Source: Planctomycetota bacterium
GTDB taxonomy: Bacteria; Planctomycetota; MHYJ01; WSZJ01
DNA: 55,026 bases
Assembly (NCBI GenBank): GCA_009773755.1
Contig: WSZJ01000001.1
Location: forward strand, 81,158 to 136,183
Direction of reading: 5' to 3'
In this document: positions 1 to 8,221 of the stretch, one piece after another
Position numbering within the stretch: the first letter of the stretch is position 1
Layout: each line of letters begins with the position of its first letter
Program-made: the position numbers and the translations under genes
Notes under the pieces: model-generated
Seen by the model: only the letters and a program-made list of their open reading frames with translations
Databases searched by the model: none
What the model was told of the DNA's origin: nothing

Positions 1-1878
1 ACGAAGGAAGGCGTGCTGGTGATGCTCCCGTCGCGCGAGCAGGCGTGGCTGCTCGATCCGCAGACGCTGCAGCCGAAACTGAAATTCGGCGTCGGAACCG
101 CGCTTCGCTTCGCCAGCTCGCCGGAGTCGTCGTTCGCGTACTTCCAGCGCGAGCGCTCGGTGCTGGACGCCTACAACCTCAAGACCGGCGAGCTCGTGAA
201 GTCGTACTCGGACCGGAAAGTCGTCGTCGAGCAAGGCTCCGGGATCCGCAAACACAAGGAAGGCGTGTCGCTCGCCGGGTTCGACTTCCCCACGCTGACG
301 CCGGACGGAATCTACTTCTTCTGCGTCGGATTCGAATGCCTGCACCGCTTCAAGGTGGAAGGCCCGAACCTCACCTACGTGGAAATGGGCCCGCGGATCG
401 GCCAGGGGGCGCAGCGGCTGGAGATCAGCGCGGACTCGAAGTACGTCTGCCTCCCGTCGTCGGGCGGGAACTACCCCGTCTCGGACCACCCTCCTGGAGA
501 CACCTACATTTACAAGGTCTCGGACCTGCTGGTTCCCATTCTCACGATCGGATCGGGCAAGGCGCCGTGCACGGTCGCCTTTGACCAGGTCTCGGGCCGC
601 ATCTACACGCAGAGCGCCGAAAACCAGCTGATCGTGTTCGGCGGCAAGGGGGGCCGCGAGAAGGATCTCAGACTCCCCGCGGGGGACGTGCGGCAGATTC
701 TCGCCCACCCGATCGGCGCAAAAGTCGTCCTGCTGGCCGAGACGAAGATTTACGCGGTCGAGCTCGGAAGCGGCCCGCCGACCGTCGGCGGCACGACCGC
801 CCCGCGTTCGCTCCGCCCCGAGCCGCTCCCGCCCTCCCCCGCCCCGGGCTCCGCGATGCCTTTCCCGGCAGAACTCCGCGAGTCCGCGCGCCTCCCCCTT
901 CGCGCCGCCGTCTCGGACCTGTGGATCTCCGACGATGGAGCGACGCTCTTCGCTCTCGACCTCTCCGACGGCCGCGTGCTGCGCCTCAAGGGACCTGACC
1001 TGTCCGTCGAGGCCGAGGCCGCGGTGCCGCCGGGATGCGCGGCGATGGCCGTGAGCGCAAAAGGCGACCGCGTGTACGTGGCGTCGCGCGGGGCGTCGCG
1101 GGAAGTGGCGGGAAAGGGAGCGCGGTGGCGGGGCCGGCTGACCGTGCTGGAAGCGGGAACTCTGAAGCTGGTCTCGGAGCAGGATTTTGAAGGGGACCCG
1201 CTCGACATCGCCGCTTCCAATTCCGGCCTCGTCGCGATCACCTGCCAGGCGGGCGACCTCCGGTGCCTCATGTTTGAGCCGGCGCGCGGGAACATGGCGG
1301 TGGAGGTGAAGGGGTTTCCCGGCGCGGGGTTCGTGCGGGTGCATCCCGACCAGGCGCGCTTTTACGTGGGTTCCGTCGGAACTTCGCCTGGGGACTACGG
1401 GTGCTGCTACCTGTTCGCGGACGCCGCGCCGCAGATCGCCGACGAGGCGTATCACATCTTCGATTCACGCGGCCACGGCGAGCATCCGCTGGAGGGGGAC
1501 TTCCTGTTGTCCCCCGACGGGAAGCTGCTCCTCGGTTCGACCGGCGCGGTCATGCGCCTGGGCGCGACGCGGGACAAGGATCTCGAGTGGCGCTCGCAGG
1601 CGGACCCGTGGATCGCGGCGACCGCCGCACCGGGATGTGACACCGTCTTCCTTTCGACGGTTGACGGCGAAATAAAAACATTCGCGCTTTCGTCGCTGAC
1701 CCCGGGCAAGACCGTCAAACCCGGCGGCGTCTTCCCGCTCCTCGCGCTCGACCCTTCGCGCAGGATCCTCTACGCCCTCCGCTGCGACCTCGCCGACGTT
1801 CCGGAGAGGGTCGGCGGCTCCCTCCGCGCGCCCCACATCGCCGGCGACCTCGTCGCGTGGCCTCTGGAGAAAAAGTGA
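1..1878 (+). CDS. Beta-propeller-like repeat protein, 5' end outside window
   Basis: The reading frame is open from base 1, so the N-terminus and any signal peptide lie upstream. About 625 codons are visible. The protein has repeated beta-rich units of the YVTN/WD type (phrases such as LEISADSKYVCLPSS, MAVSAKGDRVYVASRG, LSPDGKLLLGSTG). It is split by a proline-rich linker near residues 255-285 (PEPLPPSPAPG), which suggests two propeller-like halves. No catalytic motif is visible. The stop overlaps the start of the next gene (GTGA), so the two are translationally coupled. Large exported propeller proteins are common in Planctomycetota; a periplasmic or surface binding role is inference. The propeller fold is judged from repeat pattern only. 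Confidence 0.7.
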   Translation, partial: TKEGVLVMLPSREQAWLLDPQTLQPKLKFGVGTALRFASSPESSFAYFQRERSVLDAYNLKTGELVKSYSDRKVVVEQGSGIRKHKEGVSLAGFDFPTLTPDGIYFFCVGFECLHRFKVEGPNLTYVEMGPRIGQGAQRLEISADSKYVCLPSSGGNYPVSDHPPGDTYIYKVSDLLVPILTIGSGKAPCTVAFDQVSGRIYTQSAENQLIVFGGKGGREKDLRLPAGDVRQILAHPIGAKVVLLAETKIYAVELGSGPPTVGGTTAPRSLRPEPLPPSPAPGSAMPFPAELRESARLPLRAAVSDLWISDDGATLFALDLSDGRVLRLKGPDLSVEAEAAVPPGCAAMAVSAKGDRVYVASRGASREVAGKGARWRGRLTVLEAGTLKLVSEQDFEGDPLDIAASNSGLVAITCQAGDLRCLMFEPARGNMAVEVKGFPGAGFVRVHPDQARFYVGSVGTSPGDYGCCYLFADAAPQIADEAYHIFDSRGHGEHPLEGDFLLSPDGKLLLGSTGAVMRLGATRDKDLEWRSQADPWIAATAAPGCDTVFLSTVDGEIKTFALSSLTPGKTVKPGGVFPLLALDPSRRILYALRCDLADVPERVGGSLRAPHIAGDLVAWPLEKK

Positions 1879-3233
1879 AGCGCCTCCTCCTCCTGCTGGC
1901 TCTCGCGACGACCGCTTCCGCCGACACGTGGACCGTCATGGTCGCGCTCTCGGACGGGAGCGAGCTGCGCGGCACGATCCTGCTCGAGCGCGTGACCTAC
2001 GAAGGAACGTTCGGGACGATCGGCGTGCACTTCCGGAACATCGAGTCCCTCACGATCGCGGACGGGCGCATGACCATCCGGGCCAGGGACGCTTCGGAAT
2101 TCTCCGGCGCGCCGACGCAGAAGTCCTGGCCGCTTCTGACCTCGGTCGGGCGCGTCGAAATCCCCGTCGCGAAGGTGCGGTCGCTCACGGTCACCGGCAC
2201 GAAGACCGGCGGCCTCGCCATCGGCGACAAGCCTCCGGTCGTTCCGGTGGACGGCGATCCGTCCGCGACCGGCGCCGCCACGCCGGCCGCGCTCGCTGCG
2301 CTGCGGCTCCCGGACGAACTTGACGCCCGGACGCTCGACCTCGCCTCGACCTTCGCCGGCCCCGGCATCGTCTCCGCCGACGGCGAGACGCTCACGGCCT
2401 TCGACGCCGGCAACGCCCGCGTCCTCGCGATCGCGACCGTCTCCATGTCGGTCCGCGCCTACGCCGACATCCCCTTCCCCGCCCCCGTCCCCGGCGCGAT
2501 GTCCGACGCCGCTTCGTGGTCCGCCGCGCCTTCCGGCAAGATCGCTTTCGCCGCGCGCGGACGCTCCGCCCACGTGGTCGACATCGCCGGCCTGCGCGTC
2601 GTCAAGTCGTTCACGCTCGAGCAGGACGTCCTCGACGTCGCCGCGATTTCCGACGACGCGTTCTTCGCCTCGTTCCCCGGCGGCGCCGCGCTCGTCACGG
2701 TTTCCACCCAGGCCCCGACCGTGTGGTGGAAGGACGTCCGCGGGCTCCTTCATCCCGCCCCCGACCGCCACCGCGTCTTCACCGCCCAGGGGACGATCTT
2801 CATGGACGGCGGCGCCTGGTCCTGGGCGCCCACAGGCGGGAAGCGCGACATCGAGCCCCTCGCCTTCTCCGCCGACGCACGCTTCGCCCTCCACCCCGAC
2901 GGGCGCCTGTTCCGCGTCGCCCGAGGATCCGTCGCCGAATTCGCCCTCACCGCCACGCTCCCGCGCCATTTCGCCGCGGCCTTCCTCCCTTCCGACAAGT
3001 CCATCCTCCTCCTCGCGACCAACCGGAAGATCCTCTTCGTCGACGACACCACCGGGAAACCCCGCCGCCAATACGACGCCGGCTCCTTCGGCCACCTCGC
3101 CGCCGCCGACACCACGCGCGGCGTCATCTACGGCTTCTTTTCGCCGGGCGATTCGCGACCCACCGCGCGCTACGCCATCTCGACAAGGCTCGCGGGACCC
3201 GGGAAGTGGTTCAGGTTCGCCGTCCCGAAGTAA
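1875..3233 (+). CDS. Exported propeller-like protein with N-terminal beta domain
   Basis: I chose GTG at 1875 because a GGAG Shine-Dalgarno sits just upstream (1866-1869) and the product then opens with a clear signal peptide (KRLLLLLALATTASA). A longer frame exists upstream but would hide it. The product is 452 aa. Residues about 20-110 hold a small beta domain with the pattern DGSELRGTILLE...FGTIGVHFRNIESLTI, a pattern I associate with Planctomycetota exported proteins. The rest has propeller-like repeats (AFAARGRSAHVVDIAG, SILLLATNRKILFVDD). The gene is coupled to the preceding propeller gene, so the two products may act together. No enzyme motif is seen and the function is unknown. Confidence 0.75.
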   Translation: MKRLLLLLALATTASADTWTVMVALSDGSELRGTILLERVTYEGTFGTIGVHFRNIESLTIADGRMTIRARDASEFSGAPTQKSWPLLTSVGRVEIPVAKVRSLTVTGTKTGGLAIGDKPPVVPVDGDPSATGAATPAALAALRLPDELDARTLDLASTFAGPGIVSADGETLTAFDAGNARVLAIATVSMSVRAYADIPFPAPVPGAMSDAASWSAAPSGKIAFAARGRSAHVVDIAGLRVVKSFTLEQDVLDVAAISDDAFFASFPGGAALVTVSTQAPTVWWKDVRGLLHPAPDRHRVFTAQGTIFMDGGAWSWAPTGGKRDIEPLAFSADARFALHPDGRLFRVARGSVAEFALTATLPRHFAAAFLPSDKSILLLATNRKILFVDDTTGKPRRQYDAGSFGHLAAADTTRGVIYGFFSPGDSRPTARYAISTRLAGPGKWFRFAVPK

Positions 3234-3266
3234 CCGCGCGCTCTCCAGGGCGAATCTCTCATCTCA

Positions 3267-3316
3267 ATCCGTGGTCGTTATCCGAAGTACATCCGTGCAG
3301 AACCATCCGCGCAATC
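3267..3316. repeat. Four ATCCGNG units, single-arm repeat relic
   Basis: The convergent gap 3234-3347 holds four copies of ATCCGNN, starting at 3267 (ATCCGTG), 3280 (ATCCGAA), 3291 (ATCCGTG) and 3305 (ATCCGCG), spaced 13, 11 and 14 bases. No matching inverted arm is seen. It resembles one half of the palindromic intergenic elements found elsewhere in this window. No protein-coding signal is seen in the gap. Confidence 0.45.
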
Positions 3317-3347
3317 CAACTCTCCATCTTTCTCCATCCCCCCAACT

Positions 3348-4841
3348 TCACCTCCGGCTAATCCTGCTGCACTCCCCCGTCACCCCCCGCAGCCCCTCCA
3401 TCCGTTCCCGCAACGGATGCGCACCCGCATACCTCCACCCCCAGTTTCCCTTCGCCAGCCCCGGAACATTCATGCGCGCCACGCTTCCAAGGATCAGCAC
3501 ATCCTGAAGCGGCGCAATCGCCAGCTCCGCGCGGCTGGACCACGCGAGCCGGATGAACTTCCACGCGACGTCGCGGCCGTCCCAGCCGAGGTGGGTGCGG
3601 ACGCGGTGGCGCTCAGACTCCGTGAGCGCCTCCCACCATCCGGTCGTCGTGTCGTTGTCGTGGGTGCCGGTATAAACCGCGGTGTTCGTGTCGTAGTTCT
3701 CGGGGAGGAACGGGTTTTTCGGGTCGCCGTCGAAGGCGAACTGAAGGACGCGCATCCCGGGAAGACCGACCTTCTCGCGCAGGTCGCGGACCGACTGGGT
3801 GACGATCCCGAGATCCTCCGCGAGAAACGGCAGCCCGCCCATCGATTGACGCAATGCGTCAAAGAACGCCGCGCCCGGCCCCGGCACCCACTTCCCCTCC
3901 TTCGCCGTCTTCGCCCCCGCCGGGACATGCCACGCGTCCTGGAAGCCGCGGAAGTGGTCGATCCGCGTCAGGTCGAAGAGCCGCGCCGCGTGCTTCGCGC
4001 GGCGGATCCACCAGGCGTAGCCGGTTTTCCGAAGCTCTTCCCAGTCGTACAGCGGGTTCCCCCACCGCTGCCCGTCCTTCGCGAAATAGTCCGGCGGCAC
4101 CCCGGCGACAACCGACGGCCTCCGGTCCGCGTCGAGCAGGAACACCTCCGGCGACGCCCACACGTCGCAGGAGTCCATGGCGACGAAGATCGGCAGGTCT
4201 CCCAGGATCCGCACGCCGCGCGCCGCCGCGTATTTGCGAAGCGCCGCCCACTGCCGGTGCCACAGGAACTGGCGGAAGGCCGCTTCCTCGATCAATTTCC
4301 CGGACGAGTTTCGAAACCGCTCCAGCGATCCCTTGTCGCGTTTGCGGAGTCCCTCAGACCATTCCGTCCAGGCGGCTCCTCGCGTCGCGCTTTTGACGGC
4401 GGCGTACAGCGCCCAGTCGTCGAGCCAGGAGGATTCCGCGTGCCAGAAGGATTCGAACTCTTCCTGCAGCTGCGGAAAGATGAATCTCTCGTACGCCCGC
4501 TTGAGCAGCCCTTCCCGAACCGGCCGCGCCGCGCCATAGTCCGCCACCCCGTCTCTGAACGTCGTGCCTTCGAGATCGGAAGCGCGCAGCAGCCCGTCAG
4601 CGACGAGATCCTCCGGCGAGATCAGCAGGTCTTCCCCCGCAAACGTCGAGTACGACGCGTACGGAGAGTCCCCCGCGCCGAACGGACCGACGGGAAGGAT
4701 CTGCCACCACGTCTGCCCGGCTGCCGCAAGCGCGTCGACCCACGCGCGGGCGGCGGGGCCGAGGTCGCCGACGCCGAAACGCGACGGGAGCGAGGTGACG
4801 GCGAGGAGGACGCCGGAGGAGCGCGGCAGTGGGGTGGCCAT
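3348..4841 (-). CDS. malQ: 4-alpha-glucanotransferase (amylomaltase, GH77)
   Basis: The protein is 497 aa, the usual bacterial MalQ size. MalQ transfers alpha-1,4-glucan segments between malto-oligosaccharides in the cytoplasm, releasing glucose, and works in maltodextrin or glycogen turnover. Family hallmarks seen are the N-terminal GVLLAVTSLPSRFGVGDLG, QILPVGPFG, and the catalytic region LTRIDHFRG (nucleophile Asp near residue 292). LAEDLGIVT (acid/base Glu near 342) and YTGTHDNDTTTGWW (near 392) follow. No glycogen or maltose genes are adjacent. The gene diverges from a lipoprotein gene across a large palindrome. Confidence 0.97.
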   Translation of the reverse strand: MATPLPRSSGVLLAVTSLPSRFGVGDLGPAARAWVDALAAAGQTWWQILPVGPFGAGDSPYASYSTFAGEDLLISPEDLVADGLLRASDLEGTTFRDGVADYGAARPVREGLLKRAYERFIFPQLQEEFESFWHAESSWLDDWALYAAVKSATRGAAWTEWSEGLRKRDKGSLERFRNSSGKLIEEAAFRQFLWHRQWAALRKYAAARGVRILGDLPIFVAMDSCDVWASPEVFLLDADRRPSVVAGVPPDYFAKDGQRWGNPLYDWEELRKTGYAWWIRRAKHAARLFDLTRIDHFRGFQDAWHVPAGAKTAKEGKWVPGPGAAFFDALRQSMGGLPFLAEDLGIVTQSVRDLREKVGLPGMRVLQFAFDGDPKNPFLPENYDTNTAVYTGTHDNDTTTGWWEALTESERHRVRTHLGWDGRDVAWKFIRLAWSSRAELAIAPLQDVLILGSVARMNVPGLAKGNWGWRYAGAHPLRERMEGLRGVTGECSRISRR

Positions 4842-4889
4842 GCGGGAAGTCTATCCGCGGTGAAGTCCACCGGCACCGTGGTGGACCGT

Positions 4890-4983
4890 TTCCGTGTCCC
4901 TCCTCTCCTCCGTGCTTTCCGTGCCTGTCGTCTTTCGAAAAACGACGAACACGGAGTCCACGGAGGAGAGGAGGGACACGGAA
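4890..4983. repeat. 94-nt intergenic palindrome (class A)
   Basis: The arms 4892-4914 and 4959-4981 are perfect 23-nt inverted copies, CCGTGTCCCTCCTCTCCTCC then GTG, extended by two more paired bases at each end. The 44-nt loop is itself partly self-complementary (TCGTCTTTCGAAAAACGACG core). It lies between the divergent malQ and lipoprotein genes, so simple convergent termination does not explain it. The CACGGAGG-type sequence resembles dispersed intergenic repeats known from environmental bacterial genomes. I saw no second copy in this window. Confidence 0.85.
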
Positions 4984-5034
4984 TCGTCAATCAAGGGTCG
5001 GCTTTACCCGTTGCCTCTTCTAGAATCCGGGTTC

Positions 5035-5937
5035 ATGCGAATCGCGATGCTGTTCGTCATCACCACCCTTCTCGCCGGTTGCGGCAAGAGCGACTCTTCT
5101 TCTTCGTCGAGCGGCTCTTCCTCCTCCCAGACCTGGAAACCCATCTCCGGCGGCCAGGAGTGCCGCTTCGCCGGCGTCGTCGCCGACGTGCCGGGCGGCT
5201 GGGCGGTCCGGCAGCAGGGCGACGCAACGATGATCTCCCCGCCTGGCGCGAACCAGACGTCGATCGATGAGGTCTACGCCTTCCTCGGCGCGCCGGCGCT
5301 CAAGGACCTGGGCGCTCCGGGGCTCGAGCAATACCTCGATAACTCGCTCATGCAGCTGCTGCAGGTCCCCGTGAGCCGTTCCGGCGAAGCAAAGTCCGTG
5401 AAGATCGGCGCGCTCGACGGCCGCGCGTGGACCTGGAGCGCGACGCTCCTGGACGGCCGCCAGGTCGACATCCGCTGCTGGGCGTTCTCAGGCTCGTACG
5501 TCGGCTCGCTCGTCGCCGTCGCGACGCCCGACGCCCTCAAGCGCCGTCAGTCCGACCTCGACGCGATCCTCGGCTCCTTCCGCCGCCCCGCGGCCGCCGC
5601 CATCGACGCCGCGCGCCTCTGCACCACCTGGGTCCGCGCCTTCGGCTCCGGCACCGCGATGGTCGGCAACTCCAACGAGCAGCGCATCACGTTCGACGGA
5701 AGCGGCCGCTACCACTACCACTCCGAGGGAACGTCGCACGGCGTCTTCCACAACGGCAGCAGCCAGACGGACATCTCCGGCTCGTGGAAGCTGCGCGGCG
5801 ACCAGCTCACCGTCACCGCGGACTCCGGCGAGTCGAAGACGTTCACGGTGGAAGCACGGAACGAGGCTGGAACTGGCGCGGCCGTGATCGCCGTGGACGG
5901 GACGGAGTTCAGGCAGATGGACGGACGACGGTGGTAG
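5035..5937 (+). CDS. Lipoprotein with C-terminal beta domain
   Basis: The frame extends upstream to 4894, but that part runs through the palindrome. ATG 5035 gives a lipoprotein signal (MLFVITTLLAGCGKS, lipobox LAGC, lipidated Cys near residue 15) followed by a serine-rich spacer. The mature protein is about 285 aa. Residues about 35-180 form a domain with AFLGAPALKDLGAPGLEQYL. The C-terminal part (ITFDGSGRYHY..GSWKLRGDQLTV..FTVEAR) reads like a small lipocalin-type or avidin-like beta barrel of the kind that reports a dose-dependent signal of secreted proteins. No catalytic motif is seen. It is a single-gene unit with unknown function. Confidence 0.8.
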   Translation: MRIAMLFVITTLLAGCGKSDSSSSSSGSSSSQTWKPISGGQECRFAGVVADVPGGWAVRQQGDATMISPPGANQTSIDEVYAFLGAPALKDLGAPGLEQYLDNSLMQLLQVPVSRSGEAKSVKIGALDGRAWTWSATLLDGRQVDIRCWAFSGSYVGSLVAVATPDALKRRQSDLDAILGSFRRPAAAAIDAARLCTTWVRAFGSGTAMVGNSNEQRITFDGSGRYHYHSEGTSHGVFHNGSSQTDISGSWKLRGDQLTVTADSGESKTFTVEARNEAGTGAAVIAVDGTEFRQMDGRRW

Positions 5938-6024
5938 GTCGCTCTGCGCACCCGGCGCCCGAAGTGGACCGCCGGGGCCAGTAGGGTCACGGGGCTCGTA
6001 GACCATGAAAGCCAAGCGTTTAGG

Positions 6025-6201
6025 TCAACGTACGCGGCCGGTAATCTCGCAAAGTCGCTTCGCAAGGCAGTCTCGAGCATGCTGCGACCTTGAGACGCCC
6101 CTCGCCTGCGCCGCTCGATCGAGCAGCGCCAGAAGGGAGTCCGGGATACGGGCGGAGACTGACTTCATCGGCTTGCGCTTTGCCGGCGCGACACGTCGCA
6201 T
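6025..6201 (-). CDS. Small ribbon-helix-helix antitoxin-like protein
   Basis: A 58-codon frame, too short for most ORF lists, reads from ATG at 6201. Residues about 14-50 (SVSARIPDSLLALLDRAAQA, then RGVSRSQHARDCLAKRL) match the ribbon-helix-helix pattern. That means a beta strand with alternating residues, helix A, a turn with G-S, and helix B. Such proteins are DNA-binding antitoxins of VapB, ParD or CopG type. No intact toxin follows. Just beyond the stop, in another frame (about 6033 downward on the minus strand), the phrase YVDLNAWLSWS resembles the first strand of a PIN-domain toxin but soon degenerates. I therefore read this as an orphan or decayed antitoxin gene. The fold call is by eye. 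Confidence 0.55.
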   Translation of the reverse strand: MRRVAPAKRKPMKSVSARIPDSLLALLDRAAQARGVSRSQHARDCLAKRLCEITGRVR

Positions 6202-6210
6202 CCCTGAATT

Positions 6211-6564
6211 CTACCGCTGAAAGAGCTCGACGGCTCGCCCATCTGGATCACGCACGACCGCCCTCAAACCCCACGGCCCACTGTTGGGCTTGGTGTCCAC
6301 GCGTCCGCCGTTCTGACGGACCGAGTCGACCGCCGCCGTTACGTCATCGACGAAAAAACCGAGTCGAAGAGACGCGTCGACGGAAGCTCCTTCCGGCAGC
6401 GGATAGATCTCCAGGACCGCGGGACCGGCGGCTGCGGAGAAGTGAACGGGTCCCTTGCCGTGCTGCTCTTCCTGAAAGTCGAAACCGAGGGCTCGATAGA
6501 AATCGCAGACGTCCTCCAGGCGGTGCGTTCGGACGACGACGAGCGCAACCTCAGGAACTTTCAT
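6211..6564 (-). CDS. Glyoxalase/VOC-fold protein
   Basis: The protein is 117 aa, the size of one vicinal-oxygen-chelate domain with two beta-alpha-beta-beta-beta units. The sequence shows the expected pattern: an opening strand [21 protein letters not shown], a middle [20 protein letters not shown], and an ending [13 protein letters not shown]. This fold covers glyoxalase I, bleomycin-binding and dioxygenase families. The terminal Glu of VELF is a typical metal ligand, but substrate cannot be told from sequence. Its start overlaps the stop of yjbQ by four bases (ATGA), so the two are co-translated. Confidence 0.85.
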   Translation of the reverse strand: MKVPEVALVVVRTHRLEDVCDFYRALGFDFQEEQHGKGPVHFSAAAGPAVLEIYPLPEGASVDASLRLGFFVDDVTAAVDSVRQNGGRVDTKPNSGPWGLRAVVRDPDGRAVELFQR

Positions 6565-6983
6565 TCGCCAATGACCTTCACCAGCACCCTCTTCGCCCGC
6601 TTCCCGTCAAACTCCCCGTAGAAAATCTGTTCCCACGGGCCGAAGTCGAGCTTCCCCTTCGTGATCGCGCACACCACCTCGCGCCCCATGATCTGCCGCT
6701 TGTGGTGCGCGTCGGCGTTGTCCTCGCCGGTGCGGTTGTGGTGGTAGCGCTCGGGACTCGGGTCGAAGGGCGCGAGCTGCTCGAGCCAGCGTTTGTAGTC
6801 CTCGTGCAGGCCGCGCTCGTCGTCGTTGATGAAGACGCTCGCCGTGATGTGCATCGCGTTGACGAGGCAGAGGCCTTCCTTCACCCCGGACTTCGCGACG
6901 ACCTGCTCGACCTGGGGCGTGATGTTCAGGAAGTCCATGCGGGCGGGAATTTTGAAGGTGAGGTACTCGGTGCTGGATTTCAT
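6561..6983 (-). CDS. yjbQ: YjbQ/UPF0047 family protein
   Basis: The protein is 140 aa and matches the YjbQ family throughout: [40 protein letters not shown], the His-rich [21 protein letters not shown], and the C-terminal [23 protein letters not shown]. Members form compact trimers with a conserved His cluster, and some have weak thiamine-phosphate synthase activity in vivo. The physiological role is unsettled. It is translationally coupled to the downstream glyoxalase-fold gene. The start at 6983 fits the family's usual N-terminus. Confidence 0.92.
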   Translation of the reverse strand: MKSSTEYLTFKIPARMDFLNITPQVEQVVAKSGVKEGLCLVNAMHITASVFINDDERGLHEDYKRWLEQLAPFDPSPERYHHNRTGEDNADAHHKRQIMGREVVCAITKGKLDFGPWEQIFYGEFDGKRAKRVLVKVIGE

Positions 6984-7004
6984 GAAGTACGCTCCAGGTT
7001 GTCG

Positions 7005-7385
7005 CTATGGCGGAAAGTACTCCATGAATCTGAGTCGAGTCGGGGCCGGCGTCGGATTCGGAAGTGGGAGATTTCCGAAGGGGGTCTGAAGTGGCCGCCT
7101 GGCGTCAAGGTAGTGAAAGTAAAAAGCTAGGCGCATCGTCCCCTTCCAGAGCTCCGGATTCTCCTCGGCTTCCCCCCCTTCGGCGAGGAGCCGTGTGCCC
7201 TTCTTGTCGAGGATCATCTCGTCATAGGGGACCTGCCAGTTCTCGCGTGGCAATTTCGGGTCGGGCTGCGTGATCTTCCCGACGTTGAAAGGGCCCTTGA
7301 GGCCATCGATGACCATTTCCACAAGGAACACCGGTTCATCGGCTTCGACCGGATGAACTCCGACGATTCTGGCCGTCATGGGCAT
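7005..7385 (-). CDS. Hypothetical protein, 126 aa
   Basis: I do not recognise the family. The product is short, with an N-terminal beta-rich part (RIVGVHPVEADEPVFLVEMVI) then DGLKGPFNVGKITQPDPKLP and a middle NWQVPYDEMILD. It ends in a proline-rich tail (PLPNPTPAPTR). It has no signal peptide, membrane segment or cysteine. Codons 1 and 3 are both ATG (MPM), and no strong ribosome site separates them. It lies 21 nt upstream of yjbQ on the same strand, so co-transcription is possible. Coding is supported by frame length and GC-rich third positions. Confidence 0.6.
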   Translation of the reverse strand: MPMTARIVGVHPVEADEPVFLVEMVIDGLKGPFNVGKITQPDPKLPRENWQVPYDEMILDKKGTRLLAEGGEAEENPELWKGTMRLAFYFHYLDARRPLQTPFGNLPLPNPTPAPTRLRFMEYFPP

Positions 7386-7469
7386 GAGACAAGCGCCTCC
7401 GTCGCAAATGTCATCAATCCTGGTTCAGTGGATTGATTTCGTCATGGCCTTCTGGTTGCCTGCGGGGTC

Positions 7470-7955
7470 GTGAAGAAGCGCTTCAAACTCTACCTCGAAA
7501 CCTCTTTCTGGAAGAGGCTCGTCGACGACGGCCCGACGCCGAGGCGGGAGATCTCCTACGCGTTCTTCAGAGACGTGATTGGAAAGCACCGCGTCATGGT
7601 CGGGAAAAAGGTATTCGAGGAAATCACCCACACCACTCCGCCGGCGCAGCGCAACGCGCTGTTCAGACGCATGGACGCGTGCCGGGCGAAGACAATTCCC
7701 GCGACGGCGCAGATCCACGACCTGGCCGAGCAGCTGCTCGTAGCAGGCGGTTGGGGAGAGGGGCGGAGAGCGGACATGGTGCATCTCGCCTGTGCTATGA
7801 TCACAGGCGCGGATGCGCTCGTCACCTGGGACAAATCGGACCTGGCGAATGACGAAACGCGGAGGATCTTCAAGGCGGTGGCGAAGGAACGGCGACTCAC
7901 TCTTCCGCACGTTGGGACGCCGATGGAGGTGAAATCGTGCCTCGGGATCGCATGA
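7470..7955 (+). CDS. PIN-domain protein, probable toxin ribonuclease
   Basis: The protein is 161 aa with a PIN-like layout. A first strand LYLETSFWKRLVDD carries the first acidic position as Glu. It is followed by FEEITHTTPPAQRNALFRRM, an acidic helix GRRADMVHLACAMITGADALVTWDKSDLAND, and NDETRRIF. In PIN toxins the acidic residues bind metal for RNA cleavage. The pattern LYLETS...D.VHLA...ADALVTWD matches PIN proteins usually found beside a small partner gene. Here the next gene overlaps by 19 bases. Activity and target are inference. Confidence 0.75.
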   Translation: MKKRFKLYLETSFWKRLVDDGPTPRREISYAFFRDVIGKHRVMVGKKVFEEITHTTPPAQRNALFRRMDACRAKTIPATAQIHDLAEQLLVAGGWGEGRRADMVHLACAMITGADALVTWDKSDLANDETRRIFKAVAKERRLTLPHVGTPMEVKSCLGIA

Positions 7956-8206
7956 TGGAGGAACTGAAGCGCTACCGTCGCCGGGAATCAAGACGACTGG
8001 GCCGCATCATGCGCGCGGGCAAGCTCGACGAGGAAATCCGCCGTTCGAATGCGGAGGCGGATCGGATCTGGAAAGAAGCCAAGGCGCAAATCCACCGCGA
8101 AGACGCCGAGGCGCGTCGCCGGTCGAGGAAGTCCTCTGCCTGCACGATGCCTGCGCCGAAGCGCGCGCGCGGCACGGCGCGAGCGCCAAAACGCAAGTCG
8201 CGCTGA
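7937..8206 (+). CDS. Small highly basic partner of PIN protein
   Basis: The product is 89 aa and starts inside the end of the PIN gene (19-nt overlap), so the two are co-translated. It is rich in Arg, Lys and Glu in a helical pattern (MMEELKRYRRRESRRLG, EEIRRSNAEADRIWKEAKAQI). The tail is almost wholly basic (KRARGTARAPKRKSR). No family is recognised. By position and size it is the likely antitoxin of the PIN protein, in toxin-first order. The tail could bind DNA or RNA. Confidence 0.65.
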   Translation: MPRDRMMEELKRYRRRESRRLGRIMRAGKLDEEIRRSNAEADRIWKEAKAQIHREDAEARRRSRKSSACTMPAPKRARGTARAPKRKSR

Positions 8207-8221
8207 CGTCGAGCCGCGGCC

